Positions 9,198-19,347 are shown, counted from the stretch's first letter. The stretch: 53,082 nt of DNA from Bacillota bacterium (GCA_012735505.1 JAAYHE010000004.1:1-53082), one strand, 5' to 3'. The notes: generated by a model from the letters alone, not told the origin. A program made the numbers and translations.

Positions 9198-10193
9198 ATG
9201 AGCTTACTAGAGATTAGAGACTTACACACCTATTTTGAAACCCGGCGCGGCCTCATTAAAGCTGTAAATGGAGTTTCTTTGCAGATAGAAGAAGGCCAGA
9301 CATTAGGCATAGTAGGTGAATCGGGCAGTGGCAAAAGCCAAACGGCTTTGAGTATCTTGCAGTTGTTTGAAGAGAACCAGCGAATTTACTCCGGCCAGAT
9401 CATCTTCCAAGGTAGAGATATTACCCACCTAAAGCGAGAGGAACTCTATGAAATTCGCGGCAACTCTATTTCCATGATTTTTCAGGAGCCGATGACTTCG
9501 TTAAATCCGGTCTTTACAGTGAGTCGGCAAATTAGCGAGCCGCTAATATTACATCAAGGACTCGGCAAGAAGGAAGCACACCAGCGTGCCATCGAGATGC
9601 TGGCAGCGGTTAAGATTCCCAACCCGGAAGAAATTGTCTTGCAATATCCGCACCAACTCTCTGGCGGCATGCGGCAACGGGTGATGATTGCTATCGCTTT
9701 GGCTTGTCGCCCGAAATTGTTGATTGCGGACGAGCCCACAACTGCCTTGGATGTAACTATTCAAGCGCAGATTTTACGCTTGATGAATGAACTCAAAGAA
9801 GAGTTTAATACGGCTATCATGTTTATTACCCACGACCTTGGGGTTATTAACCAGATGGCCGACGATGTAGCTGTGATGTACTGTGGGCAAGTGGTAGAAA
9901 TGGCACCGGTAGAGTTAATTTTTAAACCGATAAGCGATTTCTCCCATCCGTATACGGAAGCGCTTCTACTTTCCATTCCCCTGCTAAAGAGCCAACAAGG
10001 TTCGCGTTTGGAGGCTATTCCGGGCGCCGTGCCACATCCTCTAGACTTACCTAAGGGCTGTAAGTTTGCTCCGCGCTGCAAATACGCCACTGACAAATGC
10101 AGGGAAGAGGAGCCAGATCTGTTCCAAGTTGGCCCTAAACAATCGGTCAGATGCTTCTATCCGCGGAAGGGAGTGAGAAGTAGTGGAGAATAA
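9198..10193 (+). CDS. DppD/OppD-type ABC transporter ATPase
   Basis: First ATPase subunit of the importer, 331 residues as is usual. It has Walker A GESGSGKS near residues 35-42, the Q-loop segment FQEPMTSLNP, signature LSGGMRQR, Walker B LLIADEPTTALD, and the C-terminal oligopeptide-transporter domain with the Cys-containing CKFAPRCKYATDKC segment. The ATG follows a GGGGGGT site 12 bases after the permease stop. Its 3' end overlaps the next gene by 11 bases, which suggests translational coupling. Confidence 0.95.
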   Translation: MSLLEIRDLHTYFETRRGLIKAVNGVSLQIEEGQTLGIVGESGSGKSQTALSILQLFEENQRIYSGQIIFQGRDITHLKREELYEIRGNSISMIFQEPMTSLNPVFTVSRQISEPLILHQGLGKKEAHQRAIEMLAAVKIPNPEEIVLQYPHQLSGGMRQRVMIAIALACRPKLLIADEPTTALDVTIQAQILRLMNELKEEFNTAIMFITHDLGVINQMADDVAVMYCGQVVEMAPVELIFKPISDFSHPYTEALLLSIPLLKSQQGSRLEAIPGAVPHPLDLPKGCKFAPRCKYATDKCREEEPDLFQVGPKQSVRCFYPRKGVRSSGE

Positions 10194-11724
10194 GAAGGTT
10201 CTCATCCGCATTCAGAATCTGACGAAACATTTTCCGATCAAGAAAAAATCCATTTTCCAGCGCGAGCAACTGTTTGTGCAAGCCAATGATAATATCACCT
10301 TGGATATTTATGAGGGCGAAACCTTTGGCTTGGTAGGTGAGAGTGGTTGTGGTAAATCTACTTTAGGCCGGGTGATTCTGCAGCTTTATCCGCCGACTAG
10401 TGGCACTACCCTCTACTACGGGAGAACCTTAGAGGATTTTAAGCCTAGATATGTGAGAAGAACCATTGTGCGGCTGCCCCAGATTGTAGCCGATTACAAG
10501 CGGGTATGCAGGGAGTTGCAAATAGATTTGTTGGCCGCCAACGAGTTGGAGTTAAATCGGCGCCTGCGCCGGGTGCGCTCTCGTTACCAGGATGCAGTGC
10601 GAATTGCGGGTGGCTTGGTAATTGCGGATGACTTGCAGCTGGTCTCGCGGGTACTGCTGGAAGAATATGAAGCTAGCGGGGTGCAGTTCCCCTTGGCTAA
10701 AGAACTGGAAGACCTGGCTTTACAGCGAGACACACTGCTGGCACTTCCCGATAAGGGCGAGGAAGAAAACAAGCTGTTGGCCGAGTGCGAGAAAAGGATA
10801 GCGGAAATAACACCCAAGTTGGCTACAGCAAACTCGGTTCTCGAGGAGAAACGCGCTGCCCTGCAAGAGCTGCGCCAGCGCTATGCTGATAGACCGGGTT
10901 TCGCAGAGGTCGACGAGCTACGAGATAACGGAATTGACCTCACCCAATTAACAGCGGGGGAAATGAGGGTATTGCGCCGGGAGCTACAAGTTATTTTCCA
11001 GGACCCTTACTCCTCCTTAAACCCGCGGCTGACGGTGGGGCAAATTATTAGCGAGGCCTTAACGGCCCATAAGATCTTCAAGAGTGGTAGCCGGGCCTTA
11101 GAGCAATTCGTGCTCGATATCATGGACAAATGTGGGCTACAGCACTATATGTTGCACCGCTATCCGCATCAGTTTTCGGGGGGGCAGCGGCAACGCATCG
11201 GTATAGCTCGGGCTTTAGCGGTGCAGCCCAAGTTTGTGGTATGCGACGAACCTGTCAGTGCCCTCGACGTGTCTATCCAGTCGCAAATCATTAACCTGCT
11301 GCTAGATCTAAAGGAGCAAAACGACTTAACCTATTTGTTTATTTCCCACGATCTTAGTGTGGTAAAGTTCATCAGCGATCGCATAGGAGTCATGTATTTA
11401 GGCACGCTGGTGGAACTGACGCGTTCAGATGAAATATTCGAGAGGCCTTTACATCCTTATACTAAGGCCTTGTTGGAAGCCATCCCTACCACCGAAGACG
11501 AACCCAAGAAAGAACTGGCGGTAATCCAGGGTGATATTCCTAGCCCGATTAATCCTCCTAGCGGGTGTAGGTTCCATACTCGCTGCAAGTATGCGACCGA
11601 AAAGTGCCAGGAAGTGGAGCCCGAGTGGCGGGAGCTTTATCCGGGGCACTTTGTCGCTTGCCATTATCCGCTGGTAAATAGGGGTGAAGAAGTTGTTCAA
11701 GAGACTAAAGGAGCGTCTGCCTAA
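10183..11724 (+). CDS. DppF/OppF-type ABC ATPase with a large coiled-coil insertion
   Basis: Second ATPase subunit. Walker A GESGCGKST is at residues 52-60, Q-loop FQDPYSSLNP at 272-281, signature FSGGQRQR at 331-338, Walker B FVVCDEP at 351-357, and the C-terminal Cys-containing GCRFHTRCKYATEKC at 461-475. The distance from Walker A to Q-loop is ~210 residues instead of ~40. Residues ~82-255 are an insertion rich in Glu, Arg, Leu and Lys with heptad-like stretches, predicted to be helical coiled coil. The total of 513 residues compares with the usual ~320. It starts with GTG after GGAAGGGAG. All nucleotide-binding motifs are intact, so it should be active. Confidence 0.93.
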   Translation: MENKKVLIRIQNLTKHFPIKKKSIFQREQLFVQANDNITLDIYEGETFGLVGESGCGKSTLGRVILQLYPPTSGTTLYYGRTLEDFKPRYVRRTIVRLPQIVADYKRVCRELQIDLLAANELELNRRLRRVRSRYQDAVRIAGGLVIADDLQLVSRVLLEEYEASGVQFPLAKELEDLALQRDTLLALPDKGEEENKLLAECEKRIAEITPKLATANSVLEEKRAALQELRQRYADRPGFAEVDELRDNGIDLTQLTAGEMRVLRRELQVIFQDPYSSLNPRLTVGQIISEALTAHKIFKSGSRALEQFVLDIMDKCGLQHYMLHRYPHQFSGGQRQRIGIARALAVQPKFVVCDEPVSALDVSIQSQIINLLLDLKEQNDLTYLFISHDLSVVKFISDRIGVMYLGTLVELTRSDEIFERPLHPYTKALLEAIPTTEDEPKKELAVIQGDIPSPINPPSGCRFHTRCKYATEKCQEVEPEWRELYPGHFVACHYPLVNRGEEVVQETKGASA

Positions 11725-11896
11725 GAAAAAAACCCAAGCAGAGTTAGACGAGCACTATCGGAAAATGGAGGAAATCCAGCTCGAGCCCGGCGATTTGCCA
11801 GCTATGATTATTGCTGCTTTTCTCACCTTGGGCATACCGCTACTTCTTATTGCTGGACTCATTTACGGAGCTATCTACCTGCTCTTTCTGCGCTAA
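11693..11896 (+). CDS. Small single-pass membrane protein at the end of the ABC operon
   Basis: About 67 residues: a basic N-terminus (FKRLKERLPKKK), a short acidic stretch, and one hydrophobic segment (roughly AMIIAAFLTLGIPLLLIAGLIY) near the C-terminus. It is not recognised as a known family. The TTG at 11693 has an AGGGGTG site at good distance. An in-frame GTG at 11684 would add three residues but has no ribosome binding site. It overlaps the 3' end of the ATPase gene and is followed directly by the operon terminator, which supports it being a real last cistron. Confidence 0.6.
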   Translation: MFKRLKERLPKKKTQAELDEHYRKMEEIQLEPGDLPAMIIAAFLTLGIPLLLIAGLIYGAIYLLFLR

Positions 11897-11905
11897 GACA
11901 GCACA

Positions 11906-11935
11906 ATACCCAGCCATTGTGGCTGGGTATTTTTG
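11906..11935 (+). terminator. Terminator of the peptide ABC operon
   Basis: Perfect 10-bp stem (11906-11915 with 11921-11930), 5-base loop, then a T-run. Confidence 0.92.
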
Positions 11936-11998
11936 TATTATGCCTTGACATGTGGTGTTCCTGCCAGTGTTGCGGCGATATCTTAGGTACATTTTGAA

Positions 11999-14200
11999 TC
12001 ACGACCGTTGGAGGGCATCGACAATGCCCATCTCTAGACTCAGTTCCCAGTGGAGTTTAAAGCCAGTACGCGCAGGAAAATCGATGGTGAGAACGTGAAA
12101 ATCTTTCCCACCTGCCTGCTGGCGGGTGCAGCTAACGATGGTGCCGAGACCTAAGTGGTAATGACGTACCGATTGTCCTGCTTGCGGCGGCGGCTGGGTA
12201 TTGGCTGAGTGAGCAGCTTGCTCGGCTGTGGCGTACCTACCACCAGCCACAGCTGCAGCTGATTGGGCTCGTTGAGGTGCGGGGGCCGCTTGTCCCGAGC
12301 TGGATGGTCCTAGCTGAGAGGCAAATTGTGCCCCGAATGCTTCGGCTAGAAAAGGAGATTCTTCGGCTTCCTCCCCGCGATAAGAGCGGGGAGCGAGCAA
12401 ATGCAAATAGTCTTTGGCGCGGGTACATCCTACGTAGAGGAGACGGCGTTCTTCTTCTATTTCGTCGGCAGTCTGACTGAGGCTGTGGGGTAATAGCCCC
12501 TTGACAATACCAATGATCCAGACCGCTTCAAACTCCAGCCCTTTAGCCCTGTGTAGCGTCATGAGATTGACTCCGCCGCCTGCTGTCTCTTGTTGCAGCG
12601 CTTGTAGCATCCTATCGATATGGTTCAGATAGGCACGGACGCTGGTGAAACGGCGCAAGTCGGGTAGGAGATCGTCGCAAAGGTTGCAGTAATGGTCTAC
12701 CGGGTAACCGTGATGGGTGGCAGCCCACTCCAAATAGGAGCCAAAACCCATGTTTTCTAGGTAATACTTTAGGGCTGAGCTAGGCAGCAAGGTGCGAGCT
12801 GTGGCCAAATGGCGCTGCAATTGCTTGAGTCTACTAATATCGGCATACTCACGGGGTAGTTGTTGATAGGCGTCCCAGGGTGTTATTTGTCCTCCACTCC
12901 GTCTGATAAGGCGATAGAGGTAGTCGCTGGCTTCTTCCTGCAAGCGTAGCTGGCGTCGGCCTACCTGCAAGAATGAAGTTGTGTCGGTAGGGTCGACCAG
13001 CAGGCGTAAAAAGGCGTGGACTTCTCTAATTACCCAATGATCTAAGTCTAATAGTCCCTTTTCTCGTAAGCTGAAGGGTATATTTGCCTCCATTAACAGG
13101 CTGACCAGAGGGCGGGCTTGACTGTTGACGCGATAAAGTATAGCCATTTCTTCTAAAGGAATTTTGTTTGTCTGGCACTGTTTGAGCATGCTTAGCACGG
13201 CCTTGGCTTCTGCCCATTCATCGGAGGGTCGAAAGAGGCGGGGCGCTATATTCCCTTGACGCACAGCTTGCATAGCTGTCGGATGGCGCAACTTGTTATG
13301 AACTATTAGTCGTTTAGCCAGTTCGATGATCGGAGGAGTCGAACGATAATTGCTTGTTAGCTGCACTTGGGGGCTGTCGGGAAAATCTCGTTGAAACTGC
13401 AAGAGCAAGCGGGGCTCGGCAGCGCGCCAGGCATAGATGGCTTGGTCGATGTCGCCAACTACACAGAGGTTGTTGGCAGGCGCTGCCAGGAGCTTTAATA
13501 ATTCATATTGCACCAGATTGGTATCTTGAAATTCATCTACCATGATATATTGCCAGCGGCGGCGTAAAGAACGAAGTAGCTGGGGCTTCTCTCGCAAGAG
13601 GCGGTAGGTGTCGAGCAAGAGGTCGTCATAGTCTAGCATGCGGGCAGCTTCCTTAGCGGCTTCATAATCCCCCCAGACGCGCGCGAGCAAAGTTCTCTGG
13701 TGGCGCACGGCAGAGAAATCTATATTATGGTTCTTATTGTAACTAATAGTATGTAGTAGTTCTTCTACCTGATCAGGATGGGCATCTTCTTGTTGCCGGC
13801 GCAACGATTCTTGGATCCAGCGGCGTTGCTGGCCTTGACTGACTACGGCAGGAGATCGCCCCTGGTAGGCTTCGAGCAGTTTGTAACAGAGGGAATGGAA
13901 GGTGCACATGGTGACTGCCCGCGCTTGCCTGCCGATGATAGCTAGGTTGGGCAAGCGTTCCTTCATCTCATTCGCCGCGGCTCGCGTAAAAGTGAGAACC
14001 AAAATTGCGTGCGGATTAACGCCGGCAGCTATAAGGGCAGCTGTGCGGGCAGTAATCACCCTAGTTTTACCACTCCCAGGGCCAGCAATCACTTGTAGCG
14101 GCCCGCGAAGGTGTTGCACTGCCTGTTGCTGCTCTTGATCTAGGCTAAGGCCAGCTTGCTCCAGGCTATAAAAAAAACGACTAGAAACCAGCGGAACCAT
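11999..14200 (-). CDS. UvrD/PcrA/Rep-type superfamily 1 DNA helicase
   Basis: ATP-dependent 3'-5' DNA helicase for repair or replication-fork processing. Seen: a Q-motif-like LDQEQQQAV, Walker A AGPGSGKT at residues 39-46, motif Ia LTFTRAAANEM, Walker B VDEFQDTN, motif III VGDIDQAIYAWR, motif V MTLHRAKGLEFEAVW, and motif VI EERRLLYVGCTRAK. At 733 residues it matches PcrA/UvrD length. A C-terminal low-complexity Ala/Gln stretch precedes a last domain resembling the PcrA Tudor-like tail. The ATG at 14200 directly abuts AAGGAG (zero spacing), so initiation a few codons downstream at a non-canonical codon is possible. Which paralog (PcrA or a UvrD-like one) is not resolved. Confidence 0.93.
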   Translation of the reverse strand: MVPLVSSRFFYSLEQAGLSLDQEQQQAVQHLRGPLQVIAGPGSGKTRVITARTAALIAAGVNPHAILVLTFTRAAANEMKERLPNLAIIGRQARAVTMCTFHSLCYKLLEAYQGRSPAVVSQGQQRRWIQESLRRQQEDAHPDQVEELLHTISYNKNHNIDFSAVRHQRTLLARVWGDYEAAKEAARMLDYDDLLLDTYRLLREKPQLLRSLRRRWQYIMVDEFQDTNLVQYELLKLLAAPANNLCVVGDIDQAIYAWRAAEPRLLLQFQRDFPDSPQVQLTSNYRSTPPIIELAKRLIVHNKLRHPTAMQAVRQGNIAPRLFRPSDEWAEAKAVLSMLKQCQTNKIPLEEMAILYRVNSQARPLVSLLMEANIPFSLREKGLLDLDHWVIREVHAFLRLLVDPTDTTSFLQVGRRQLRLQEEASDYLYRLIRRSGGQITPWDAYQQLPREYADISRLKQLQRHLATARTLLPSSALKYYLENMGFGSYLEWAATHHGYPVDHYCNLCDDLLPDLRRFTSVRAYLNHIDRMLQALQQETAGGGVNLMTLHRAKGLEFEAVWIIGIVKGLLPHSLSQTADEIEEERRLLYVGCTRAKDYLHLLAPRSYRGEEAEESPFLAEAFGAQFASQLGPSSSGQAAPAPQRAQSAAAVAGGRYATAEQAAHSANTQPPPQAGQSVRHYHLGLGTIVSCTRQQAGGKDFHVLTIDFPARTGFKLHWELSLEMGIVDALQRS

Positions 14201-14227
14201 CTCCTTAATTAATCATCCTCGATAAGA

Positions 14228-14259
14228 GTATATAGTTCTAAAAGGGTATATAGTTCTAA
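14228..14259. repeat. Short direct repeat GTATATAGTTCTAA
   Basis: Two identical 14-base copies at 14228-14241 and 14246-14259 (18-base period), between the divergent helicase start and the T-box leader. They could be paired regulator sites or a slippage duplication. Confidence 0.5.
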
Positions 14260-14400
14260 CCAAGCTCTTAACATTGTGGTTGATTTCTTCTTTTGTATTA
14301 TGACATAGGTGCTGGATTTCGTCATGTTACCGGCGGGTCTCTAGCTTGAATCCGGCAGACGCGCATGGTAATCTAATAATAAATCAACAATATTTATACG

Positions 14401-14627
14401 CTGTGAAGAAAGCTAGTAGCCACTGCATTATGCTGGCAGAGAGTCGGTGGGTGGGTGCAAACCGATACTGGTGCAGATGTGCGAATTACCTTTCGGAGCC
14501 AAGGTGGTGAACTGACAGTAGCTGCCTTCGGTGCCCACCGTTATAGGGTTAGAGTGAGCAGCTTTAGCTGCTAATCAGGGTGGTACCGCGAGCAAAACTC
14601 GTCCCTACAGGGGGACGAGTTTTTTGT
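14401..14627 (+). promoter_or_regulatory. T-box leader (tyrosyl) controlling tyrS
   Basis: tRNA-sensing attenuator. The canonical T-box AGGGTGGTACCGCG is at 14577-14590. It is followed by a terminator with stem AAAACTCGTCCC (14594-14605) / GGGACGAGTTTT (14612-14623) and a T-run. Upstream is a Stem I region with AGAGAG and GGGTGGGTGCAAACC apical elements. A Tyr codon UAC lies at 14487-14489 in a GAATTACC context before CGGAGC, the expected specifier position; a second TAC occurs at 14466-14468. By family knowledge, uncharged tRNA-Tyr favours the antiterminator. A weak candidate promoter is TTGAAT (14346) - 17 bases - TAATCT. Confidence 0.95.
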
Positions 14628-14689
14628 ACACAATACGATAGTAGTCGAGCTATTTGGGGACATCTTATCTAGGAAGAGGTGGAAAATAA

Positions 14690-15928
14690 ATGCCAGAACA
14701 TTTATCGCCAGCGGAACGTGCCGAATGGGAACGACAATTAGCTATTTTGCGCCACGGTACTGTAGCCATTACGCCAGAGGAAGAGTTTAAAGAGAAGCTA
14801 GCCAATTCCATTCGGAAGCAGAAACCCCTCAAGGTGAAGTTGGGCTTAGACCCAACAGCACCGGACATTCATCTGGGGCATACGGTCGTCATCCGCAAAC
14901 TAAAGCAGTTTCAAGATTTGGGGCATCAGGTGCAGTTGGTGATCGGAGACTTTACTGGGCGTATCGGTGACCCCAGCGGTCGCTCGGAAATGCGCCCTGC
15001 CCTGACCGAAGAACAGGTACAGGCTAATGCTCGTACATATGTGGAGCAGTATGGAAAAATCCTGGATATGGAGCGCACCGAACTCCACTTTAACAGCGAG
15101 TGGTTAGCACCCCTTACCTTTGAAGACATTATTCGGCTCGCCAGTACCATGACCCTGGCGCGTATGTTAGAGCGCGATGACTTCCAGAAACGCTTCAACG
15201 AAAACACACCTATCAGTTTACACGAATTCTTTTACCCCCTGATGCAGGGCTATGATTCGGTGGCGCTGGAGACAGATGTGGAGCTGGGGGGTACCGATCA
15301 AACTTTTAACCTGCTCGTAGGCAGGCATCTGCAGAAAGAGCGTGGCCTACCCCAGCAAGTGGCCATGACCATGCCATTGCTCGAAGGTTTAGACGGCGTG
15401 CAAAAAATGAGCAAGAGTCTAGGCAACTACATCGGTATCAATGATGAGCCGGCAGATATGTATGGTAAGACCATGTCGGTGCCCGACGAGCTGATGCTCA
15501 GATATTACGAGTTGACTACCGATATTGGTCCGTCTAAGCTAGCAGAACTAGCAGCAGGGCTGGCCAATGGCAGTGTGCACCCGCGGGATGCCAAGATGCG
15601 GTTAGCTCATACCTTGGTGAGCATGTACCATGGGAAGGCTGCAGCAGATGCGGCTGAGCAGCACTTCCGCACCGTTTTCCAGAAAGGGGCCTTACCAGAA
15701 GATATGCCCGAACATGTTTGGACAGGCCCTGCCAGTGCTAGCATAATCGATCTTGTCCACGGTACTGGGCTCGTTTCCACCCGCAGCGAGGCTCGCCGTA
15801 TGGTAGAACAGGGGGCCGTACGGGTTAACGAAGACAGGGTAACTGACACCCAGCAGGTCTTTGCGGTAACCGATGGCCTAGTTGTCCAGGTCGGTAAACG
15901 CCGTTTTGTGCGCATAATGTTGCCCTAG
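14690..15928 (+). CDS. tyrS: Tyrosyl-tRNA synthetase
   Basis: Charges tRNA-Tyr. This class I synthetase of 412 residues has the HIGH-type motif HLGH at 61-64 and KMSKS at 239-243, a Rossmann core including [13 protein letters not shown] near 198-209, and a C-terminal S4 RNA-binding domain ([17 protein letters not shown]). The [13 protein letters not shown] segment places it in the TyrZ-like bacterial subgroup. A GAGGTGG site precedes the ATG. Expression is controlled by the T-box leader just upstream. Its last 51 bases overlap the 3' end of the convergent DinG-type helicase gene. Confidence 0.97.
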   Translation: MPEHLSPAERAEWERQLAILRHGTVAITPEEEFKEKLANSIRKQKPLKVKLGLDPTAPDIHLGHTVVIRKLKQFQDLGHQVQLVIGDFTGRIGDPSGRSEMRPALTEEQVQANARTYVEQYGKILDMERTELHFNSEWLAPLTFEDIIRLASTMTLARMLERDDFQKRFNENTPISLHEFFYPLMQGYDSVALETDVELGGTDQTFNLLVGRHLQKERGLPQQVAMTMPLLEGLDGVQKMSKSLGNYIGINDEPADMYGKTMSVPDELMLRYYELTTDIGPSKLAELAAGLANGSVHPRDAKMRLAHTLVSMYHGKAAADAAEQHFRTVFQKGALPEDMPEHVWTGPASASIIDLVHGTGLVSTRSEARRMVEQGAVRVNEDRVTDTQQVFAVTDGLVVQVGKRRFVRIMLP

Positions 15929-17896
15929 CAAGTCCTGTATATCATCATAAACCTTGACCCCTTCGGGCAGGGCATTGATCACCAATTGGCGATCGCGGCC
16001 GCCTGGGCCTAAGTCGAGCACCACCAAGATTCCGCGGTCGGTGGCTAGGCGAATCAGGCGGCCGTAGCCTTGCCGCAATTTGATCACCATGGCGGGCACA
16101 TCGACTGTCAGGTAGGGATCGAGCCCCCTCTGCTCGGCTGTGCGCCGTTTGGCGTGAAATAGGGGGTCGTCCCAAGGATAGGGCAAGCTAAATACGACCA
16201 CTAGCGATAGGGCTTCCCCGGGAACGTCTACCCCTTCCCAAAATTCAGTGCCGATCAGCACCGATGTAGCATCTTGTTTGAACTGCTCTAGCAGCCATGA
16301 CTTGTTTTGCTCTCCTTCCCATAGGATACGGTAGGGGAAGGGGGAAGGGCGCGCGTTTATATAGGCTTGCCATTGTTTTAGCTCGGCCTGTGCCCGCAAG
16401 AGTACTAGGGCTTTGCCTGCGTTCGCCTCAATAAGCTTTAAACAATGCTCGACCTTGCGAGTGAACTGGGCTTTTGGGTCGTCGTCGGTGTCTAGGAGCG
16501 GTGGCAAATAGGCTTTAATCTGATTGGCCAAATCGAAAGAAGTGCCAACGCAGGCCTGCTTAGCTTCCGGCAATCCCAGCATGTTTTTGAGGCCGGCAAA
16601 CGAACCGTCGGCCTGAAGGGTAGCCGAGGTAAAGATGAGGGGGATGCGTTTACTGGTCAGCTCTTGGCCTAATAGGTTGCTAAATCTGCGGGGTAAAATC
16701 CAGAAGGTGGCTGTATTTGGCTCCCACCAAACGACTGGATCTTGGGTGGTATCAGTTAGGAGCTGTAAGCCTTCTAGTAGAACATCCAAACGCCTGATAT
16801 AAGCGTTGAGATCGAACTCTAAGACAGTTTCTCTATGTAGTTGGGTTTCAATAGCGATATGATCGTTAGCCTGCTCCAGCCAGTTGGCGAGCGAGCGGGC
16901 TCGATCCAATATTTCTTCATTCAGATCAACGGCCCATTTAGTTGCTTCGGCGTGGGGAATAGCATAGGCTTCTATAGCTGCAAAGAACTGCCTGGCTGCC
17001 GTCTCGCAGGCTTCTAAACAGAGTAGCAAGACGGTACGGTAGTGATTGCGGTAAATTGAAATATCTTGCAGCACATCATCTATAGTTTGTTGTCGCAGAG
17101 GATGACCCAAGTGTTGCAGGGCTGGCTGTTCTACTAGATGCCCTTCGTCAAAGACAACGGCGGCGAAATCGGGTAATATGGGTAACTGTCTCTCTGCCAA
17201 GCGAGCTCGGCGGCTCCAGAGGTGAGCAAAAAATACATCATGACTACACACTATGAAATCCTGGGCCTTAGTATAATGCTGGCGGGCGTTAGCAACCTGG
17301 CAGTAGCCGCGCCGCCGGCAGAGATCGCAGTAGAGGGTGTCGTCCCAAGCGACCTGCTGCCAGAGTTCGTCGCTAATATCAGGAATTTCGCTGCGATCGC
17401 CCAGTTTGGTTTGCTCAGCCCAAGCAGCTAAACGCCGCTTAGCTAACGACCTGGGTAGGCTATAGGACAAGCGTTCTGCTTTTAACTGGCAGAGATGGTT
17501 GCTGGGATCTTTAGCTAAGCGCGCATCGATATTTAGGTCGAGCAAGCGTGATAGGGTAGCTATATCTCCTTGGGGCCCGATCAGTTGCTCTTGCAGAGCG
17601 GCATTGGCGCTAGAGATAATTACTGCTTTTCCTACCATCCGGGCATAGCAAAGGGAGCTCAGCAAATAGGCGAAAGTTTTGCCTGTGCCTGAGCCTGCCT
17701 CGGCAAAAAGTGTTTGACGTTGGCAGAGGGCTTGAGCAATGCGGTATGCCGTGTAGATTTGTTCTTCGCGTACCTCAAAACCGGCTGCCGGGAGTCGTTC
17801 ATAGAATACCTCGCCTAGCCAGTTATTCAGTTTACGCTCAAAATCGGTGGTCGTAGTATAGCGGAAAGGCAGTTCTAGCCAGCGCAGCATGCTCAC
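15878..17896 (-). CDS. DinG/XPD-type superfamily 2 DNA helicase
   Basis: ATP-dependent 5'-3' helicase, likely in DNA repair. It has Walker [10 protein letters not shown] at residues 66-74, a Cys cluster [11 protein letters not shown] plus an earlier Cys matching the XPD/DinG Fe-S domain, Walker B VVFDEGH, and C-terminal motifs [15 protein letters not shown] and a QGYGRLIR arginine-finger motif. It lacks the N-terminal exonuclease domain found in many Firmicute DinG proteins. The start is GTG at 17896 with GGAGGTG seven bases upstream; the longer reading from 18025 would begin inside the promoter. Length 672 residues. Confidence 0.92.
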   Translation of the reverse strand: MSMLRWLELPFRYTTTTDFERKLNNWLGEVFYERLPAAGFEVREEQIYTAYRIAQALCQRQTLFAEAGSGTGKTFAYLLSSLCYARMVGKAVIISSANAALQEQLIGPQGDIATLSRLLDLNIDARLAKDPSNHLCQLKAERLSYSLPRSLAKRRLAAWAEQTKLGDRSEIPDISDELWQQVAWDDTLYCDLCRRRGYCQVANARQHYTKAQDFIVCSHDVFFAHLWSRRARLAERQLPILPDFAAVVFDEGHLVEQPALQHLGHPLRQQTIDDVLQDISIYRNHYRTVLLLCLEACETAARQFFAAIEAYAIPHAEATKWAVDLNEEILDRARSLANWLEQANDHIAIETQLHRETVLEFDLNAYIRRLDVLLEGLQLLTDTTQDPVVWWEPNTATFWILPRRFSNLLGQELTSKRIPLIFTSATLQADGSFAGLKNMLGLPEAKQACVGTSFDLANQIKAYLPPLLDTDDDPKAQFTRKVEHCLKLIEANAGKALVLLRAQAELKQWQAYINARPSPFPYRILWEGEQNKSWLLEQFKQDATSVLIGTEFWEGVDVPGEALSLVVVFSLPYPWDDPLFHAKRRTAEQRGLDPYLTVDVPAMVIKLRQGYGRLIRLATDRGILVVLDLGPGGRDRQLVINALPEGVKVYDDIQDLLGQHYAHKTAFTDLDN

Positions 17897-17996
17897 TGAT
17901 CGACACCTCCATGTTGACATGGGCTCTTGACTTTGATATAATCTATGATACAAGGGGTAGTGTGTGCATTTGTGTGTAATAATATTGCTACCCTTC

Positions 17997-18025
17997 ATCA
18001 TACGGTTTCTTTTTGCCCTTGTCAA
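17997..18025 (-). promoter_or_regulatory. Strong sigma-A promoter of the DinG-type helicase gene
   Basis: Minus strand TTGACA (18025-18020, perfect), 17-base spacer, TATGAT (18002-17997, 5 of 6). It lies about 100 bases upstream of the chosen GTG and rules out the longer open frame as the natural protein. Confidence 0.85.
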
Positions 18026-18160
18026 TAGCAGGGCAGAGCTAGACTGTTGCAGACGCAGCAGTCATTTTTGTTAGTCAGGACTAATTTGCCTATGGTGCAA
18101 GGATTAGGAACGATATTTGTAGAACCTTAAGGTAGGTATGGTTAGGAAGGAGGAGATTCG

Positions 18161-19303
18161 ATGCTCTACAGGAAGTTTGGGAAGTATGATTTTGAGGTTT
18201 CAGCGTTGGGGTTTGGTTGCATGCGGTTGCCAGTAATAGATGGTGTTTCGTCTAACATCGACGAAGAAGAAGCTACCCGCATGGTGCGCCACGCCATCGA
18301 CCAAGGGGTTAACTATATTGACACTGCCTATAACTATCATGGTGGCCAGAGCGAGGTTTTTGTGGGGAAAGTTCTGCAAGATGGCTACCGGGAAAAGGTT
18401 AAGTTAGCCACAAAATGCCCGGTATGGCTGGCCGAAACCCACGAGGACTTCGACAAGTTGCTTAACGAGCAGCTAGAAAAACTACAGGTAGAATATGTGG
18501 ATATGTATCTCTTGCATGCCCTCAACAAACAGCGCTGGGAGACGGCACGAGAGCTAGGGGTGTTAGACTTCTTGGAGCGTGCTTTAGCCGACGGTCGCAT
18601 TAAACATGCTGGTTTTTCGTTCCACGACGAGTTGCCGGTATTTAAGGAAATTGTTGACGGCTACGATTGGGATTTTTGCCAAATCCAGCTCAACTATATG
18701 GACGAAGAATACCAGGCAGGTATGGAAGGTTTGCGCTATGCAGCCGATAAGGGATTAGCTGTGGTTATCATGGAGCCTTTGCGCGGGGGGCGCCTCACCA
18801 ATAATGTGCCTCCGGAAGTTCAGGCCATTTGGGATCAGGCTCCCGTTAAACGTAGCCCGGCCGAATGGGCCTTGCGCTGGGTACTCAACCACCCAGAGGT
18901 GACGGTCGTACTGAGTGGTATGAGCATCATGGACCACGTGGTAGAAAACTTGCGAGTAGCTGGCGACGCCAAGCCTAATTCCTTATCTGAGGAAGAGTTG
19001 GGCATCATTGAAGAAGCAAAGGAATTCTATTTGAAGCGCACTAAAGTTCCATGCACTGGTTGTGACTATTGCATGCCCTGCCCAGCTGGGGTGGAAATTC
19101 CTCGGTTGTTCACCATGTTTAACGAGGCATCGATTTATAACCTTAACCCGGCCAATGTTGCACGCAATTACGGCCGCATGGTAGAGGATAAAAAAGGCGC
19201 CGATCAGTGTGTAGAGTGCGCCCAATGTGAAGATGCTTGCCCACAGAACCTACCTATCCGGCAGCACTTGCAGGAGTTGCACGGCGCTTTGCAGCAAAAG
19301 TAA
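18161..19303 (+). CDS. Aldo/keto reductase with C-terminal 4Fe-4S domain
   Basis: Predicted oxidoreductase of 380 residues. The N-terminal ~290 residues form an AKR TIM barrel: GFGCMRLP, the catalytic-region [12 protein letters not shown] with Asp and Tyr of the tetrad, a KLATKCP lysine, and a LLHAL histidine segment. The C-terminal ~90 residues carry two Cys clusters, [11 protein letters not shown] and [12 protein letters not shown], typical of ferredoxin-like 4Fe-4S binding. This combined architecture is common in anaerobes, and the substrate is unknown. The ATG follows AAGGAGGAG. Confidence 0.94.
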   Translation: MLYRKFGKYDFEVSALGFGCMRLPVIDGVSSNIDEEEATRMVRHAIDQGVNYIDTAYNYHGGQSEVFVGKVLQDGYREKVKLATKCPVWLAETHEDFDKLLNEQLEKLQVEYVDMYLLHALNKQRWETARELGVLDFLERALADGRIKHAGFSFHDELPVFKEIVDGYDWDFCQIQLNYMDEEYQAGMEGLRYAADKGLAVVIMEPLRGGRLTNNVPPEVQAIWDQAPVKRSPAEWALRWVLNHPEVTVVLSGMSIMDHVVENLRVAGDAKPNSLSEEELGIIEEAKEFYLKRTKVPCTGCDYCMPCPAGVEIPRLFTMFNEASIYNLNPANVARNYGRMVEDKKGADQCVECAQCEDACPQNLPIRQHLQELHGALQQK

Positions 19304-19323
19304 CGGGTTGACACCATATGTGC

Positions 19324-19347
19324 TTGGGCGCTCTCACGAGCGCCCAA
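19324..19347 (+). terminator. Hairpin after the aldo/keto reductase gene
   Basis: Perfect 10-bp stem TTGGGCGCTC / GAGCGCCCAA with a 4-base loop, but no clear T-run follows. It may be a weak terminator or an mRNA 3' stabiliser. Confidence 0.5.

Noticed and set aside
17896-18025. N-terminal extension of the DinG-type helicase to 18025
   Set aside because: The extension covers a consensus promoter (TTGACA-17-TATGAT) and its residues do not resemble the family; the GTG at 17896 has the better ribosome binding site.
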